The notes beneath the pieces were generated by a model. It was given only the letters and a program-made list of their open reading frames with translations, was not told the origin of the DNA and searched no databases. The position numbers and the translations under genes are program-made. This document shows, piece by piece, positions 32,289 to 42,267 of a stretch of DNA of 43,391 nucleotides (its first letter is position 1; each line of letters begins with the position of its first letter). Source of the DNA: Bryobacterales bacterium (GTDB lineage: Bacteria; Acidobacteriota; Terriglobia; Bryobacterales; Bryobacteraceae); the NCBI GenBank assembly GCA_026954325.1, contig JAIXKK010000018.1, forward strand, positions 1 to 43,391. Reading direction: 5' to 3'.

Positions 32289-34409
32289 GTGAAACTTTAT
32301 TCGCTGCTGCTCGGCGCCGTCCTCGCGGCGCCGGGCTCTCTCCACGCGCAGACCAACTGGTGGGAAAGCGAACCGCTTCGCATTATCGACCTCACCACCA
32401 GCATGACGCAGCCTGATTCCTATGATCCGGCCAAACTGGCGGCGAGAAAGGCCGAACTCGGCTACAACGCCGAGCATCTCGAGATCATGCGCATGCCCGG
32501 CGGCCTCGATGATCGCGGGTTCTTTTTCCGTTCGAAGGTTGCAGCCGTGGAAAACCCGGATTATCTTCGCCGTTACGCGCCGGAAGCGCACAAACACGGC
32601 TTGCGGACCTTCATCTACTTCAATGTCCACTGGTACACGGTGAAGTTTGCCGAGCAGCATCCGGACTGGCGGATGATGAGGGAGAACGGCCGGCCTCTCG
32701 ACAAGGTCTATGACACGGGCGCCGATTTTTGCGTGAACACTCCCTGGCGCGAGTGGGTGTTCCAGGTGCTGCGCGACCTGGCCGCCTATCCGATTGACGG
32801 CATCTTCTACGATGGTCCGGTGTATCGCGCCGATACCTGCTACTGCCGCTTCTGCCGCGAGAAGTATCGCAAGCAGTACGGGCGGGAGATGCCCAGCAAG
32901 GCGAACCGCACCGGGAAAGACTTCGCGCGGTTGATGGAGTTCCAGGCCGGCAGCCTGAAGGATTTTCTCCACGATTCGCGGGTCATCCTGAAAGGCATCC
33001 GCCCGGATCTGGCGCTCTACATGAACGGCGGCGTGCGCGGAGCGAATTGGGCCACGGGACGGTTCAACCGCGAACTGATCGCCGAGCAGGACCTGCTCGG
33101 CAGCGAGGGCGGGTTCATCAGCGGCGACCTCACCCGGGTCCCGCTGTGGAAGCCCGGCCTGACGGCGCGGCTGCTCGAAACACAGGCGGGCGGAAAGCCC
33201 ACCATCATCTTCTCCGCGGCCAGCCACAAACCCTGGACGTTTTCCCTGCTCCCGGCGCCGGAACTGCGGCTGCTTTACGCCGATACCATCGCCAACGCGG
33301 CGGGCGTGTGGATGGGAATCACGCCCTTTGAATTCGAAGAGCCGGAAATGACGGCTCTCACCGAAATGAACCGGTTTCTCGAGAAGAACAAAGCCTACTT
33401 CACGAAAACGAAGTCCGCCGCGAGGGTGGGTGTCGTGTGGTCCGATGTGACCGCGAACTTTTATGCCGGGGCGGCCGCGCAGTTGATCGACATTGATCGC
33501 ACCGCGCAGCGTTCGAACATCGGGAATCTCGACGGGGAGTTTGCCGGCATTACCGAGTCGCTGCTCCGCGCGCATGTTCCTTTCGACGTCATCGACGATG
33601 TGACCCTCGAGAAAGAGCCCTTGGATCGCTACAAGGCGATCTTTCTGCCGAACGTCGCATGCATGAGCGGCCGTGTCGCCGCCCGCCTCCGGAAGTACGT
33701 GGAAGAGGGCGGAAATCTGTTCGCGGATTTTGAAACGTCGCTCTATGATGAGACGGGCATCCGGCGCGGCGATTTTGGGCTTTCCTCCGTGTTCGGCGTG
33801 TCGGCGGGGAAGGGAATCGCCGGACCTCTGCCCTGGGACTACCTGAAGCCGGTGGCCGCCCCGCGACTGACCGCGGGCATCACCCGCAAATTGATTCCCT
33901 CCACTGCGTATTACGTGCGGACCCATGCGGGTGACGGCGAAGTGGCGTGGAAATTCACCATGCCGTTGGCGGGACGCTACGACGGCGTCCCGAATGTGTC
34001 CGATGATCCCGGGCTCGTCGTCCGGCGGTTGGGCAAGGGAATGGTTGCCTACATGCCCGGCGACTTGGGGAATTCCATCAATACCTACCATACGCCGGAG
34101 TTGATGCAACTGGTGGCGAACGCCGGCACACAGTTGGGCGTATCCCCGGTGCGCGTGGAAAACGCTCCGGGATCTGTCGAGGTGGTAGTGCGGCGCCAGG
34201 ACAACCGCCTCCTGGTGCACCTCGTGAATTTTACCGGCGAGATGACGAGGCCCATCCGTAGGATTGTGCCGCTGCCGAACGTGCGCGTCAGCGTCGAAGG
34301 CAAGTATTCCAGGGCGCGGTCTCTGTGGACGGGCCAGGCGCTGCCTGTCCGCAACGGGAGCGTTACGGTTCCTTCCCTGCAAGAGTACGACGTAATTGTG
34401 TTCGAGTAA
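32289..34409 (+). CDS. Secreted putative glycoside hydrolase (GHL6/beta-galactosidase-trimerisation type)
   Basis: 706 residues from a GTG 3 bp after the receptor stop. The signal peptide is MKLYSLLLGAVLAAPGSLHA then Q. The N-terminal ~350 residues form a TIM-barrel-like domain: NAEHLEIMRMPGG, FIYFNVHWYTVKFAEQHPDW, CVNTPWREWVFQVLRDL and IDGIFYDGPVYR, with conserved Asp residues in the last block. A CYCRFCREKY motif (Cys-rich CxCxxC) is typical of this family. Residues ~390-560 resemble the Rossmann-like beta-galactosidase trimerisation domain (YKAIFLPNVACMSGRVAARLRKYVEEG). The C-terminus is beta-rich. Catalytic residues cannot be assigned safely. It probably acts on a glycan handled by the preceding outer membrane protein. 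Confidence 0.75.
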   Translation: MKLYSLLLGAVLAAPGSLHAQTNWWESEPLRIIDLTTSMTQPDSYDPAKLAARKAELGYNAEHLEIMRMPGGLDDRGFFFRSKVAAVENPDYLRRYAPEAHKHGLRTFIYFNVHWYTVKFAEQHPDWRMMRENGRPLDKVYDTGADFCVNTPWREWVFQVLRDLAAYPIDGIFYDGPVYRADTCYCRFCREKYRKQYGREMPSKANRTGKDFARLMEFQAGSLKDFLHDSRVILKGIRPDLALYMNGGVRGANWATGRFNRELIAEQDLLGSEGGFISGDLTRVPLWKPGLTARLLETQAGGKPTIIFSAASHKPWTFSLLPAPELRLLYADTIANAAGVWMGITPFEFEEPEMTALTEMNRFLEKNKAYFTKTKSAARVGVVWSDVTANFYAGAAAQLIDIDRTAQRSNIGNLDGEFAGITESLLRAHVPFDVIDDVTLEKEPLDRYKAIFLPNVACMSGRVAARLRKYVEEGGNLFADFETSLYDETGIRRGDFGLSSVFGVSAGKGIAGPLPWDYLKPVAAPRLTAGITRKLIPSTAYYVRTHAGDGEVAWKFTMPLAGRYDGVPNVSDDPGLVVRRLGKGMVAYMPGDLGNSINTYHTPELMQLVANAGTQLGVSPVRVENAPGSVEVVVRRQDNRLLVHLVNFTGEMTRPIRRIVPLPNVRVSVEGKYSRARSLWTGQALPVRNGSVTVPSLQEYDVIVFE

Positions 34410-34421
34410 GCGGACCCGGCG

Positions 34422-35510
34422 TCACACGCGCGGAAACCAGCCCCGGCGGTAGAGCGCATAAGCCACGCCGAACATCAGGAGCGTATAAGCAACGGCATAG
34501 AGCAGCGACGCGTTCCACGGAGAAGCGAGCGGCGCAAACACCCTTTGATAAATGGACTTGCGCCAATCAAGCGCGCTGATCGCGGAATCGAGCAGTTCGG
34601 AAGCCATGTAGACGGCGATGGCGTTCATTCCCAGAATCACCAGCGGCCGGAATACCCGTTTGTAGCCCAGCCCGTCGGCAATCCAAAGAAATCCCGCGAA
34701 CAACACAAAATCGAGGCCTGCCATGAACAGGGTAAAGGATGAAGTCCACAGCTTCTTGTTGATCGGCAGCCATTGGCCGCAGAGAAGCCCAGCGGCCACC
34801 AGCCCGGCGCCGGCCGCCGCCAGCCAGATCGCGCGCGAGGAGAGCGTGCGCTTCAGCGCAAGGATCTGCCCCGCCAGAATCCCGAACAGCACGGTCGCGA
34901 TTGCGGGCAGCGTGCTGACGATGCCCTCCGGATCCCAGGTCCCGGTCGGTGCATAGTTGTGCGCGCCCAACACGATGCGATCAACGTAGTGGGCAAAGTT
35001 ACCCTCGACATCCAGATGCCCGGCGCCGTACCCCGGCACGGGCGCGAACCTCATGATGAGCCAATAGCCGGACAGCAGGCCGGTGATCCACGCCGCCTGT
35101 CCCCGAATGCCGGTTGTCAGATAGATCGCCGTGGCGGCCAGATAGCAGATGGCGATCCGCTGCAGCACGCCGAGCACCCGCATGGTCGAAAAATCAAAAT
35201 GTGGAAAGAGATACACCAGAAGCCCGAGACAATAGAGAATCGCCGCGCGGCGAAAAGCCTGACGGAACAACTCCGCCCGCCCCATTCCCGCCGCCATCCG
35301 CCGCCCCAGAGCCAGAGTCATCGCCACGCCCACAATCCAAAGAAACGACGGGAACACCACATCGGTGGGGGTCCAGCCGTTCCACTCGGAATGCTCCAGC
35401 GGAGCGTAGACGAAGTGCCCGTTGCCGGGATCGTTGACAAGAACCATCAGCGCCATGGTGGCGCCTCGAAACGCGTCGAGGGAGGTAAGACGTTCGGACT
35501 GCTGCCCCAT
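34422..35510 (-). CDS. NagX/HGSNAT-like multi-pass membrane acyltransferase (DUF5009)
   Basis: 362 residues with about ten hydrophobic segments. The block RLTSLDAFRGATMALMVLVN is followed by FVYAPLEHSEWNGWTPTDVVF and PSFLWIVGVAMTLAL. This is the signature of heparan-alpha-glucosaminide N-acetyltransferase-like bacterial proteins, with the conserved His in LEHSEWNGW as likely acetyl acceptor. Other blocks are LGVLQRIAICYLAATAIYL, FDPEG-like TWDPEGIVSTLPAIATV and FRPLVILGMNAIAVYMASEL. Such proteins acetylate amino sugars across the inner membrane, often next to glycan-use genes. It is convergent with the glycoside hydrolase gene. Confidence 0.85.
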   Translation of the reverse strand: MGQQSERLTSLDAFRGATMALMVLVNDPGNGHFVYAPLEHSEWNGWTPTDVVFPSFLWIVGVAMTLALGRRMAAGMGRAELFRQAFRRAAILYCLGLLVYLFPHFDFSTMRVLGVLQRIAICYLAATAIYLTTGIRGQAAWITGLLSGYWLIMRFAPVPGYGAGHLDVEGNFAHYVDRIVLGAHNYAPTGTWDPEGIVSTLPAIATVLFGILAGQILALKRTLSSRAIWLAAAGAGLVAAGLLCGQWLPINKKLWTSSFTLFMAGLDFVLFAGFLWIADGLGYKRVFRPLVILGMNAIAVYMASELLDSAISALDWRKSIYQRVFAPLASPWNASLLYAVAYTLLMFGVAYALYRRGWFPRV

Positions 35511-35591
35511 GCCCTCAAATCTTATCGAAATATCGGCGCCGCGCGGTGTATACTAGCCGGAAGCACTCACCGTTCCACTGGGAGGAACAAT

Positions 35592-36030
35592 ATGCGGCGT
35601 CATCCGCTGACCCGTCGCGACCTGCTGCTCAAAGGCGTTGCCCTCGGTTCGGTAACCGTCGGTCCCGCGCTTACAGTCAGCGATTCGCTCGCCGCCTGGC
35701 AGAGCGAGGAAGCCGCTGCCCGCAAGCCCACGGCTTGGAATGAACTGGGCCCCGTTCTATAAACGGAAGGCCCCTTCGAATCCAAATCTGCGGCAGCCGG
35801 GCGATCCCGGATTGCCGGTCTCCGTTTCGGGCCGCGTCTTCGATACAAAAGGCTCTGTCCTGCGCGGAGCGAAACTCGAGATCTGGCAGGCCGATCATCA
35901 GGACCATTACGATCTCGATGGCTACCGCTATCGAGCCACGCTCACGGCGGACAATTCCGGGGATGCGCCCGAGAGTCTTGCGCGTGGCGGCCATCTCGAG
36001 GTCCCATTCCGGGAGAAGATCGGCGGAAGT
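35592..36030 (+). pseudogene. Intradiol ring-cleavage dioxygenase-like gene, frameshifted and 3'-truncated
   Basis: ATG 35592 (GGAGGA upstream) begins a Tat signal (MRRHPLTRRDLLLKGVALGS) and reads to ARKPTAWNELGPVL, where a stop occurs at 35760-35762. Removing one C from the CCCC run at 35750-35753 gives ELGPFYKRKAPSNPNLRQPG, then VSVSGRVFDTKGSVLRGAKL and EIWQADHQDHYDLDGYRYRA. That is the conserved N-terminal part of secreted protocatechuate-dioxygenase-like proteins. After about TADNSG (~35960) the match fades. The second frame runs on to 36159 under the 3' end of the convergent regulator gene. The domain half that supplies the iron-ligand Tyr and His residues is absent. At best a fragment is made. 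Confidence 0.78.
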
Positions 36031-36031
36031 A

Positions 36032-36958
36032 CTATACCTTCGCCCCCAATGCAAGCACTGTTTCAAAAAACGGCGCCTCCTCCTCCTTATGCACCACCAT
36101 CGTCCGCGCCTCCCCAAATCCCGCCTTCTCCAGATACCCCACCAACTCCACCTCCGTGAATCCCAGCCACACGTCCGCGTACATTTCCCGGGCCTGTTCG
36201 TAGTGGTGCCGCGCCAGATCCAGAATCGCAATCCGGCCACCCGGCCGCAGAATTCGCCACGCCTCCTCCACTGCCTTCCGCGGATGCCGCGCATGATGCA
36301 GAGACTGGCTGAACAGCGCCAGATCCACCGCTCCGTCCTCAACCGGCAGCGCTTCCAGGTCCCCCTTTCGGTACGCCAGGTTCCCCACGCCGTGCGTGCG
36401 CGCCAGTTCCGAGCCGAACTCCACCATCTTCTCCGAATTGTCCACGGCGATGACCTGCGTCGCCCGCTGCGCCAGCAATTGCGAGAGCGTCCCCTCGCCC
36501 GCTCCCAAGTCCGCAATCACCATCGGCGGCATCAATTGCAGCAGCAATTCCGCCACCGCCTTCCACGATCGCCCTGGTACATAATGCCGCCCGAACCGGC
36601 CCGCGAGCTGATCGAAATACGCCCTCATCTTGTCCTGCCGCTTGTCCAGTATCAACCGCAGCGCAGCCAGGTCCTGCGCTGCTTCGGGAATCTCCGCCGC
36701 GGCCTGGCGCAGCACATCCATCAACTGCTGGAACCCCGGGGGAACCCTCAGGCTGTATAACGTGCTCTTTCCGATGCGCCGGTCCTCAATCAATCCCGTC
36801 TGCTTGAGTTGCGCCAAATGCGTGGAGATGCTGCTTTGCCCGGCGGCGAGAATCTGCTGCAACTCCGCCACGGAGAGTTCCTCGCTCTCGAGCAGCAGGA
36901 GAATGCGCAGGCGGGTGGGTTCTGTCAGCAGACGCAGCGAATGAAGGATTGACGGCAT
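36032..36958 (-). CDS. ArsR-family regulator fused to a SAM-dependent methyltransferase domain
   Basis: 308 residues. Residues ~1-85 form an ArsR winged helix: [48 protein letters not shown] (recognition helix) and [13 protein letters not shown]. Residues ~130-300 form a class I methyltransferase-like domain with [16 protein letters not shown] (motif I), [10 protein letters not shown] and [19 protein letters not shown]. It is divergent from ahcY with a 65-bp gap containing palindromes. ArsR proteins with a SAM/SAH-binding domain are known to control SAM-cycle genes (SahR type), so sensing SAH or SAM and repressing ahcY is the favoured role. The methyltransferase domain may act only as ligand sensor. 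Confidence 0.88.
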   Translation of the reverse strand: MPSILHSLRLLTEPTRLRILLLLESEELSVAELQQILAAGQSSISTHLAQLKQTGLIEDRRIGKSTLYSLRVPPGFQQLMDVLRQAAAEIPEAAQDLAALRLILDKRQDKMRAYFDQLAGRFGRHYVPGRSWKAVAELLLQLMPPMVIADLGAGEGTLSQLLAQRATQVIAVDNSEKMVEFGSELARTHGVGNLAYRKGDLEALPVEDGAVDLALFSQSLHHARHPRKAVEEAWRILRPGGRIAILDLARHHYEQAREMYADVWLGFTEVELVGYLEKAGFGEARTMVVHKEEEAPFFETVLALGAKV

Positions 36959-36967
36959 CTCGGTTCA

Positions 36968-36996
36968 ATGATATCATCGCATCAAGATTCGTTGAT
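36968..36996 (+). promoter_or_regulatory. Paired palindromes between the ArsR-methyltransferase gene and ahcY (candidate operator)
   Basis: ATGATATCAT (36968-36977) is a perfect 10-bp palindrome. ATCAA-N6-TTGAT (36981-36985 and 36992-36996) is a perfect inverted repeat of the size bound by ArsR dimers. Both fit in the 65-bp divergent gap, 28-56 bp before the ahcY ATG and just outside the regulator start. Binding here would control both genes. The assignment to the adjacent regulator is inferred from position. Confidence 0.6.
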
Positions 36997-37023
36997 ATAA
37001 ACGTCTCTGGAGAACTTCTTATC

Positions 37024-38454
<1,431 letters not shown>

Positions 38455-38496
38455 ACGTCGCATTGCGGCTCAGGGGCGGCCTCATATCCGGCCAGA

Positions 38497-39105
38497 GTGT
38501 TGGATAAGGAAAGAGACGTGTTGCATTCCCCCCCGCACCAACTTTGAGAAACGCGCCGCGCGGTTGTTCCTGCCGCCGGCGCCTTTCCTGGCCAATCCGA
38601 AGGAGCCGAAAGATTTTCCTCTCGGCCGCTGGAATCTCTATGTCGGCGGCGCCGGGTGCGCCGTGGATGGCTACCTCAATATCGACCTGATCGCGACGCC
38701 GGGCGTCGATACGGGATCCCCAACGCGTGATGACGGAAATGGAGAGAGTTCTCCTGCCCGGCGGCTATCTGCACGTGGTGACGCCGTTCTGCCATCCATT
38801 CCATGCCTACCCGCGGGACTATAGACGATTCACGATAGAGGGACTCAAGCAATTGGCGGGGCCGCTGGAGGTGATTGCAAGGGTGGCGTACGGGGCCAAC
38901 GGCTACGATGCTGGTATTCGCTCTCGAATATGTGAAACTCCTGCTTCCGCTACGCATCTGGAGGGCCGCCGCGCACATCTTCCTTGGTTGGCTGCTGTTT
39001 CCTTTGCGATACCTGGACCGCCACCTCATGCGACTGCCGGAGGCGCATCGTTTGGGCAACCATTGTTATGTTTGGTTCCGGAAACCAGTCCCTCTGCCGC
39101 CTTGA
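38497..39105 (+). pseudogene. SAM-dependent methyltransferase gene, decayed (deletion plus frameshifts)
   Basis: Pieces of a class I methyltransferase occur in order but in different frames. From 38540: NFEKRAARLFLPPAPFLANP and GRWNLYVGGAGCAVDGYLNIDLIATPGVD. From ~38710: DPQRVMTEMERVLLPGGYLH and HPFHAYPRDYRRFTIEGLKQ. From ~38880: GWRTGPTATMLVFALEYVKL and FPLRYLDRHLMRLPEAHRLGNHCYVW to a stop at 39105. The central motif region (about 40 residues between GVD and DPQR) is missing, the frame shifts there, and a one-base change occurs near 38880. A 7-C run at 38528-38534 separates an upstream frame starting VLDKERDVLH, so a further shift may lie there. No functional product is expected. Confidence 0.78.
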
Positions 39106-39356
39106 TCGCGTTCATCTTCGGCGCCGGATGATTCCGCCCCCATCCTGCCTCCCGCGGGGCCGGAATGGGTGGCGGCGGCGGGTTCGTGACGCACCCGCGC
39201 CGGCGAGGAAGAAATTGCGGAGCATCCCCTAAACCGTCTCCTCGTCCTCATCATCTCCGCGTTCAAAGAACCATGTAGAGGGCCGGCAATTACAGTAATA
39301 TTACACTCACAACCCGCCGCCCAGGTGTATGATCAGGCCAAGACAGGAGTTAGAAA

Positions 39357-41000
39357 TTGAGTGTTCATCCCAAGGGCGCGGGCGCGCGTGTTTTGCTCAC
39401 CTCCGTGTTCGGGCCCTACGCGCAAGATGATGAGTTCGGCAGCCGCCGCGTCAACCCGATGGAGCTTTACCATAACCAGGTGACGCGCGTGCAGGGGTCT
39501 TTCTCCCTGCGCATGTTCCACCGTTCGTGGGGCATCATGATGATCCAGGAGAACATCTCGGCCCCCTGCACGCTGTTGGACTTTCCCACCCGCGAAGCAT
39601 TCGAAAAGGAGCTGACCGCCCATTCCTACGACATCGTCGGCATCTCGTCCATCATCGTGAACGTCGGCAAGGTGCGCGAGATGTGCCGGATGGTGCGCCG
39701 TCTTTCGCCCCAATCGGTCATCGTGGTGGGGGGGCATGTGAGCGCCATCCCGGGTATCGAGGGAATGGTGGATGCGGACCACATCGTGCGCGGCGATGGC
39801 GTCGCCTGGATGCGCGGCTTCCTGGGCGAGGATGCGAACGCGCCCGTCCGCCACCCGCAAATCGTTTCCGGGTTCGATATCCGCACCATGGGAATCAAGG
39901 TTCCGGCTCCCGCGGGGAGCACCGCGGCCACGATCATCCCATCGGTGGGGTGTCCCATGGGTTGCAACTTTTGCACAACCTCGGCTTTCTTTGGCGGCAA
40001 GGGCAAATTCCTCAATTTCTACGAGAGAGGCAAAGACCTGTTTGAGGTCATGTGTGAGATGGAATCCTCTTTGAAGGTGAAGTCGTTCTTCATGATGGAC
40101 GAGAATTTCCTGCTTTACCGCAAGCGCGCCATGGAACTTCTCGATCGCATGAAGGCGCGGGGCAAAGCCTGGTCGCTTTACGTCTTTTCATCCGCCAACG
40201 CCATCAGCAAATACACCATGAGGGAGTTGGTGGAACTCGGAATTTCCTGGATCTGGATGGGGTTGGAATCGCCGCGCTCTGGTTATGCCAAACTGAAGGG
40301 CCACGATACCGTGGCGCTGACCAGGGAACTGCGCGAGCACGGGATCAAACTGCTGGGGTCGACAATCGTGGGCCTCGAACACCACACGCCGGAAAACATA
40401 GCGGACGAAATCGAGCATGCGGTTTCGCATGAGACCGATTTCCATCAATTCATGCTGTACACTCCCGTCCCGGGAACGCCACTGCACCGGGAAATGCGGG
40501 ATAAGGGCCTGCTACTGGACGTGGATTTGGCCGATATCCACGGCCAGCACAAGTTCAACTTTGTCCATCCCGCCATTTCGCGGGATGATTCCAACCGTTT
40601 CTTGAACTGGGCTTTTCTGCGGGACTTCGAACGGAATGGCCCAAGTTTGTACCGCATCTGCCGTACAACCATGCACGGGTGGAAGCGGTATCGCAATGAT
40701 CTCGATCCCCGGGTGCGGGAGCGCTTTGAGTGGGAAATCCGCTCGATGAAGACCGCATACGGCGGATTGTTGTGGGCGATGGAGCGGCAACTGCGGCGGA
40801 GCAACCAGGCGATGAGCCGGCAGATCCGTGAGTTGCGCAAGGATATGGGCCGCGAATTCGGCGTGCTTACCAAAGTGGTGGCCCAGATTCTTGGACCGGC
40901 ATTGCTCTGGACCAGCCAGCGGGAAGAGAAACATCTGGCGGCGGGGAAGACGTACGAGCCGGAAACATTCATCGAGCGCCGGAATTGGGTGGAGGCATAA
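39357..41000 (+). CDS. B12-binding-type radical SAM protein (HpnR/tetraether-synthase-like superfamily)
   Basis: 547 residues from TTG at 39357, preceded by AGGAG with 7-nt spacing. Residues ~1-150 resemble a cobalamin-binding domain: YDIVGISSIIVNVGKVREMC and VIVVGGHVSAIPG. The radical SAM domain has the cluster ligands C199-x3-C203-x2-C206 in VGCPMGCNFC, followed by FFMMDENFLLYRKRAMELLD, ISWIWMGLES and ITIVGLEHH-like STIVGLEHHTPENIADEI. FHQFMLYTPVPGTPLH follows. The overall order reminds me of hopanoid C-3 methylase HpnR and of membrane-spanning-lipid synthases; both are class B radical SAM enzymes acting on lipids. No lipid genes are adjacent, so the substrate is inferred only loosely. The C-terminal ~130 residues are helical and charged. 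Confidence 0.8.
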   Translation: MSVHPKGAGARVLLTSVFGPYAQDDEFGSRRVNPMELYHNQVTRVQGSFSLRMFHRSWGIMMIQENISAPCTLLDFPTREAFEKELTAHSYDIVGISSIIVNVGKVREMCRMVRRLSPQSVIVVGGHVSAIPGIEGMVDADHIVRGDGVAWMRGFLGEDANAPVRHPQIVSGFDIRTMGIKVPAPAGSTAATIIPSVGCPMGCNFCTTSAFFGGKGKFLNFYERGKDLFEVMCEMESSLKVKSFFMMDENFLLYRKRAMELLDRMKARGKAWSLYVFSSANAISKYTMRELVELGISWIWMGLESPRSGYAKLKGHDTVALTRELREHGIKLLGSTIVGLEHHTPENIADEIEHAVSHETDFHQFMLYTPVPGTPLHREMRDKGLLLDVDLADIHGQHKFNFVHPAISRDDSNRFLNWAFLRDFERNGPSLYRICRTTMHGWKRYRNDLDPRVRERFEWEIRSMKTAYGGLLWAMERQLRRSNQAMSRQIRELRKDMGREFGVLTKVVAQILGPALLWTSQREEKHLAAGKTYEPETFIERRNWVEA

Positions 41001-41214
41001 CGCCGTTACCTCGCAGTTAATCCGCGAGACGGCCTCATCTCCTCCCATAAACTGAAAACACGGAAAATCCCGGTTACAAGCTAGCCCGCAAAGGGGCCGC
41101 CGCCCTTCAAGCCCGTGCGGACTCGCAACGTGACCCGGCGGCGAGCCTCCGTTTTGCGGGCGGGTCCATATCAGAAGGGCTTGGACTCTGCGCTACCATC
41201 AGGAGGGCCACCCT

Positions 41215-42267
41215 ATGCGACGCCTGCTCGCCTCCTGCGCTTTATTGAGTCTGGCCGCCGCCGCGGCGGAAATTCACACGGAAAGAATATTCGGGCCGGA
41301 GACGCCGACCGGCCCCTACAAGCATCCCGCCTGCATGACGGAGTTGCAGAACGGGGACCTGTACCTTGTCTACTACGGGGGCAAGGGGGAGTATGCCACG
41401 GATACCGCGGTGTACGGGTCGCGAAAGCGCGGGGGAGAGTGGAGCGAGCCGAAGGTGATCGCTCGGGATCCGTTTCGCTCGGTGGGCAACGGGGTTATCT
41501 GGCAGGCGCCGGACGGCGTGCTGTGGCTGTTCTACGTGATTCGCTTCGGCGAAACCTGGTCGCAATCGAGGATAGCTTTGAAGGTCTCGCGGGATCTCGG
41601 AGATACGTGGTCGGACTCCTCATTGCTTGCCATGCGCCAGGGCATGATGGTGCGAGGACGCCCGATCGTGCTTTCCACGGGCGAATACCTCTTGCCCGTA
41701 TATCATGAGACGGGCGGCGACAGGGAGTTGGTGGGGGCGGACAGCACCTCGCTGTTTCTGCGCTATGACCCGAAGTCCCGGCAATGGAGGGAATCCGAAC
41801 CGATCCGCAGCCGGATCGGCAACATTCAGCCGGCGCCCGTGGAAGTGGCGCCAGGCCACCTGATTGCCTACTGCCGCCGCGGCGGAGGTTATGGGCCCAC
41901 AACGGACGGTTGGCTGGTGCGGGCCGAGTCATTCGACGGCGGGAAAACGTGGACGGAAGGGAAGGATTCGAAATTCCCCAATCCGAACGCCGCCGCTGAT
42001 TTTCTGAAACTCCGGAACGGGCATCTGCTGCTGGTGTTCAACGACAGCATGACGGACCGCTCGCCGCTGACAGTGGCTATTTCCACGGATCAGGACAAGA
42101 CGTATCCTTACCGGCGCAACATCGCCGAGGGCGCAAACGACTTCGCCTATCCGATTGCCTTGCAGACTTCTGATGGCGGGATTCATATTGTCTATACATC
42201 CGGCCGGCGCGGGGTGATTCGCCACGCTGTTTTCGATGAGGAGGCAATACTCCAATGGCGGCGTTGA
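41215..42267 (+). CDS. Secreted sialidase-like BNR/Asp-box protein
   Basis: 350 residues. The signal peptide is MRRLLASCALLSLAAAAA and GGAGG precedes the ATG. Asp-box motifs SRDLGDTW, SFDGGKTW and the degenerate STDQDKTY mark a beta propeller. The block PACMTELQNGDLYLVYYGG and the ending DFAYPIALQTSDGGIHIVYT are characteristic of the BNR sialidase-like family seen in many soil bacteria. The substrate may be sialic acid or another sugar. Its end overlaps the next gene by 13 nt. It is related to, but clearly distinct from, the protein encoded at 21570-22658. Confidence 0.83.
   Translation: MRRLLASCALLSLAAAAAEIHTERIFGPETPTGPYKHPACMTELQNGDLYLVYYGGKGEYATDTAVYGSRKRGGEWSEPKVIARDPFRSVGNGVIWQAPDGVLWLFYVIRFGETWSQSRIALKVSRDLGDTWSDSSLLAMRQGMMVRGRPIVLSTGEYLLPVYHETGGDRELVGADSTSLFLRYDPKSRQWRESEPIRSRIGNIQPAPVEVAPGHLIAYCRRGGGYGPTTDGWLVRAESFDGGKTWTEGKDSKFPNPNAAADFLKLRNGHLLLVFNDSMTDRSPLTVAISTDQDKTYPYRRNIAEGANDFAYPIALQTSDGGIHIVYTSGRRGVIRHAVFDEEAILQWRR

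Noticed and set aside
32277..34382. A 701-codon minus-strand frame opposite the glycoside-hydrolase gene
   Set aside because: The plus strand has a signal peptide and conserved blocks; the minus frame is His/Arg/Pro-rich shadow.
36959..37023. An SAH riboswitch ahead of ahcY
   Set aside because: The leader is only 65 bp shared with a divergent gene and shows DNA palindromes rather than a riboswitch fold.
39106..39356. A 66-codon minus-strand ORF before the radical SAM gene
   Set aside because: Arg/Gly-rich, overlaps the methyltransferase remnant, no motif; treated as non-coding.
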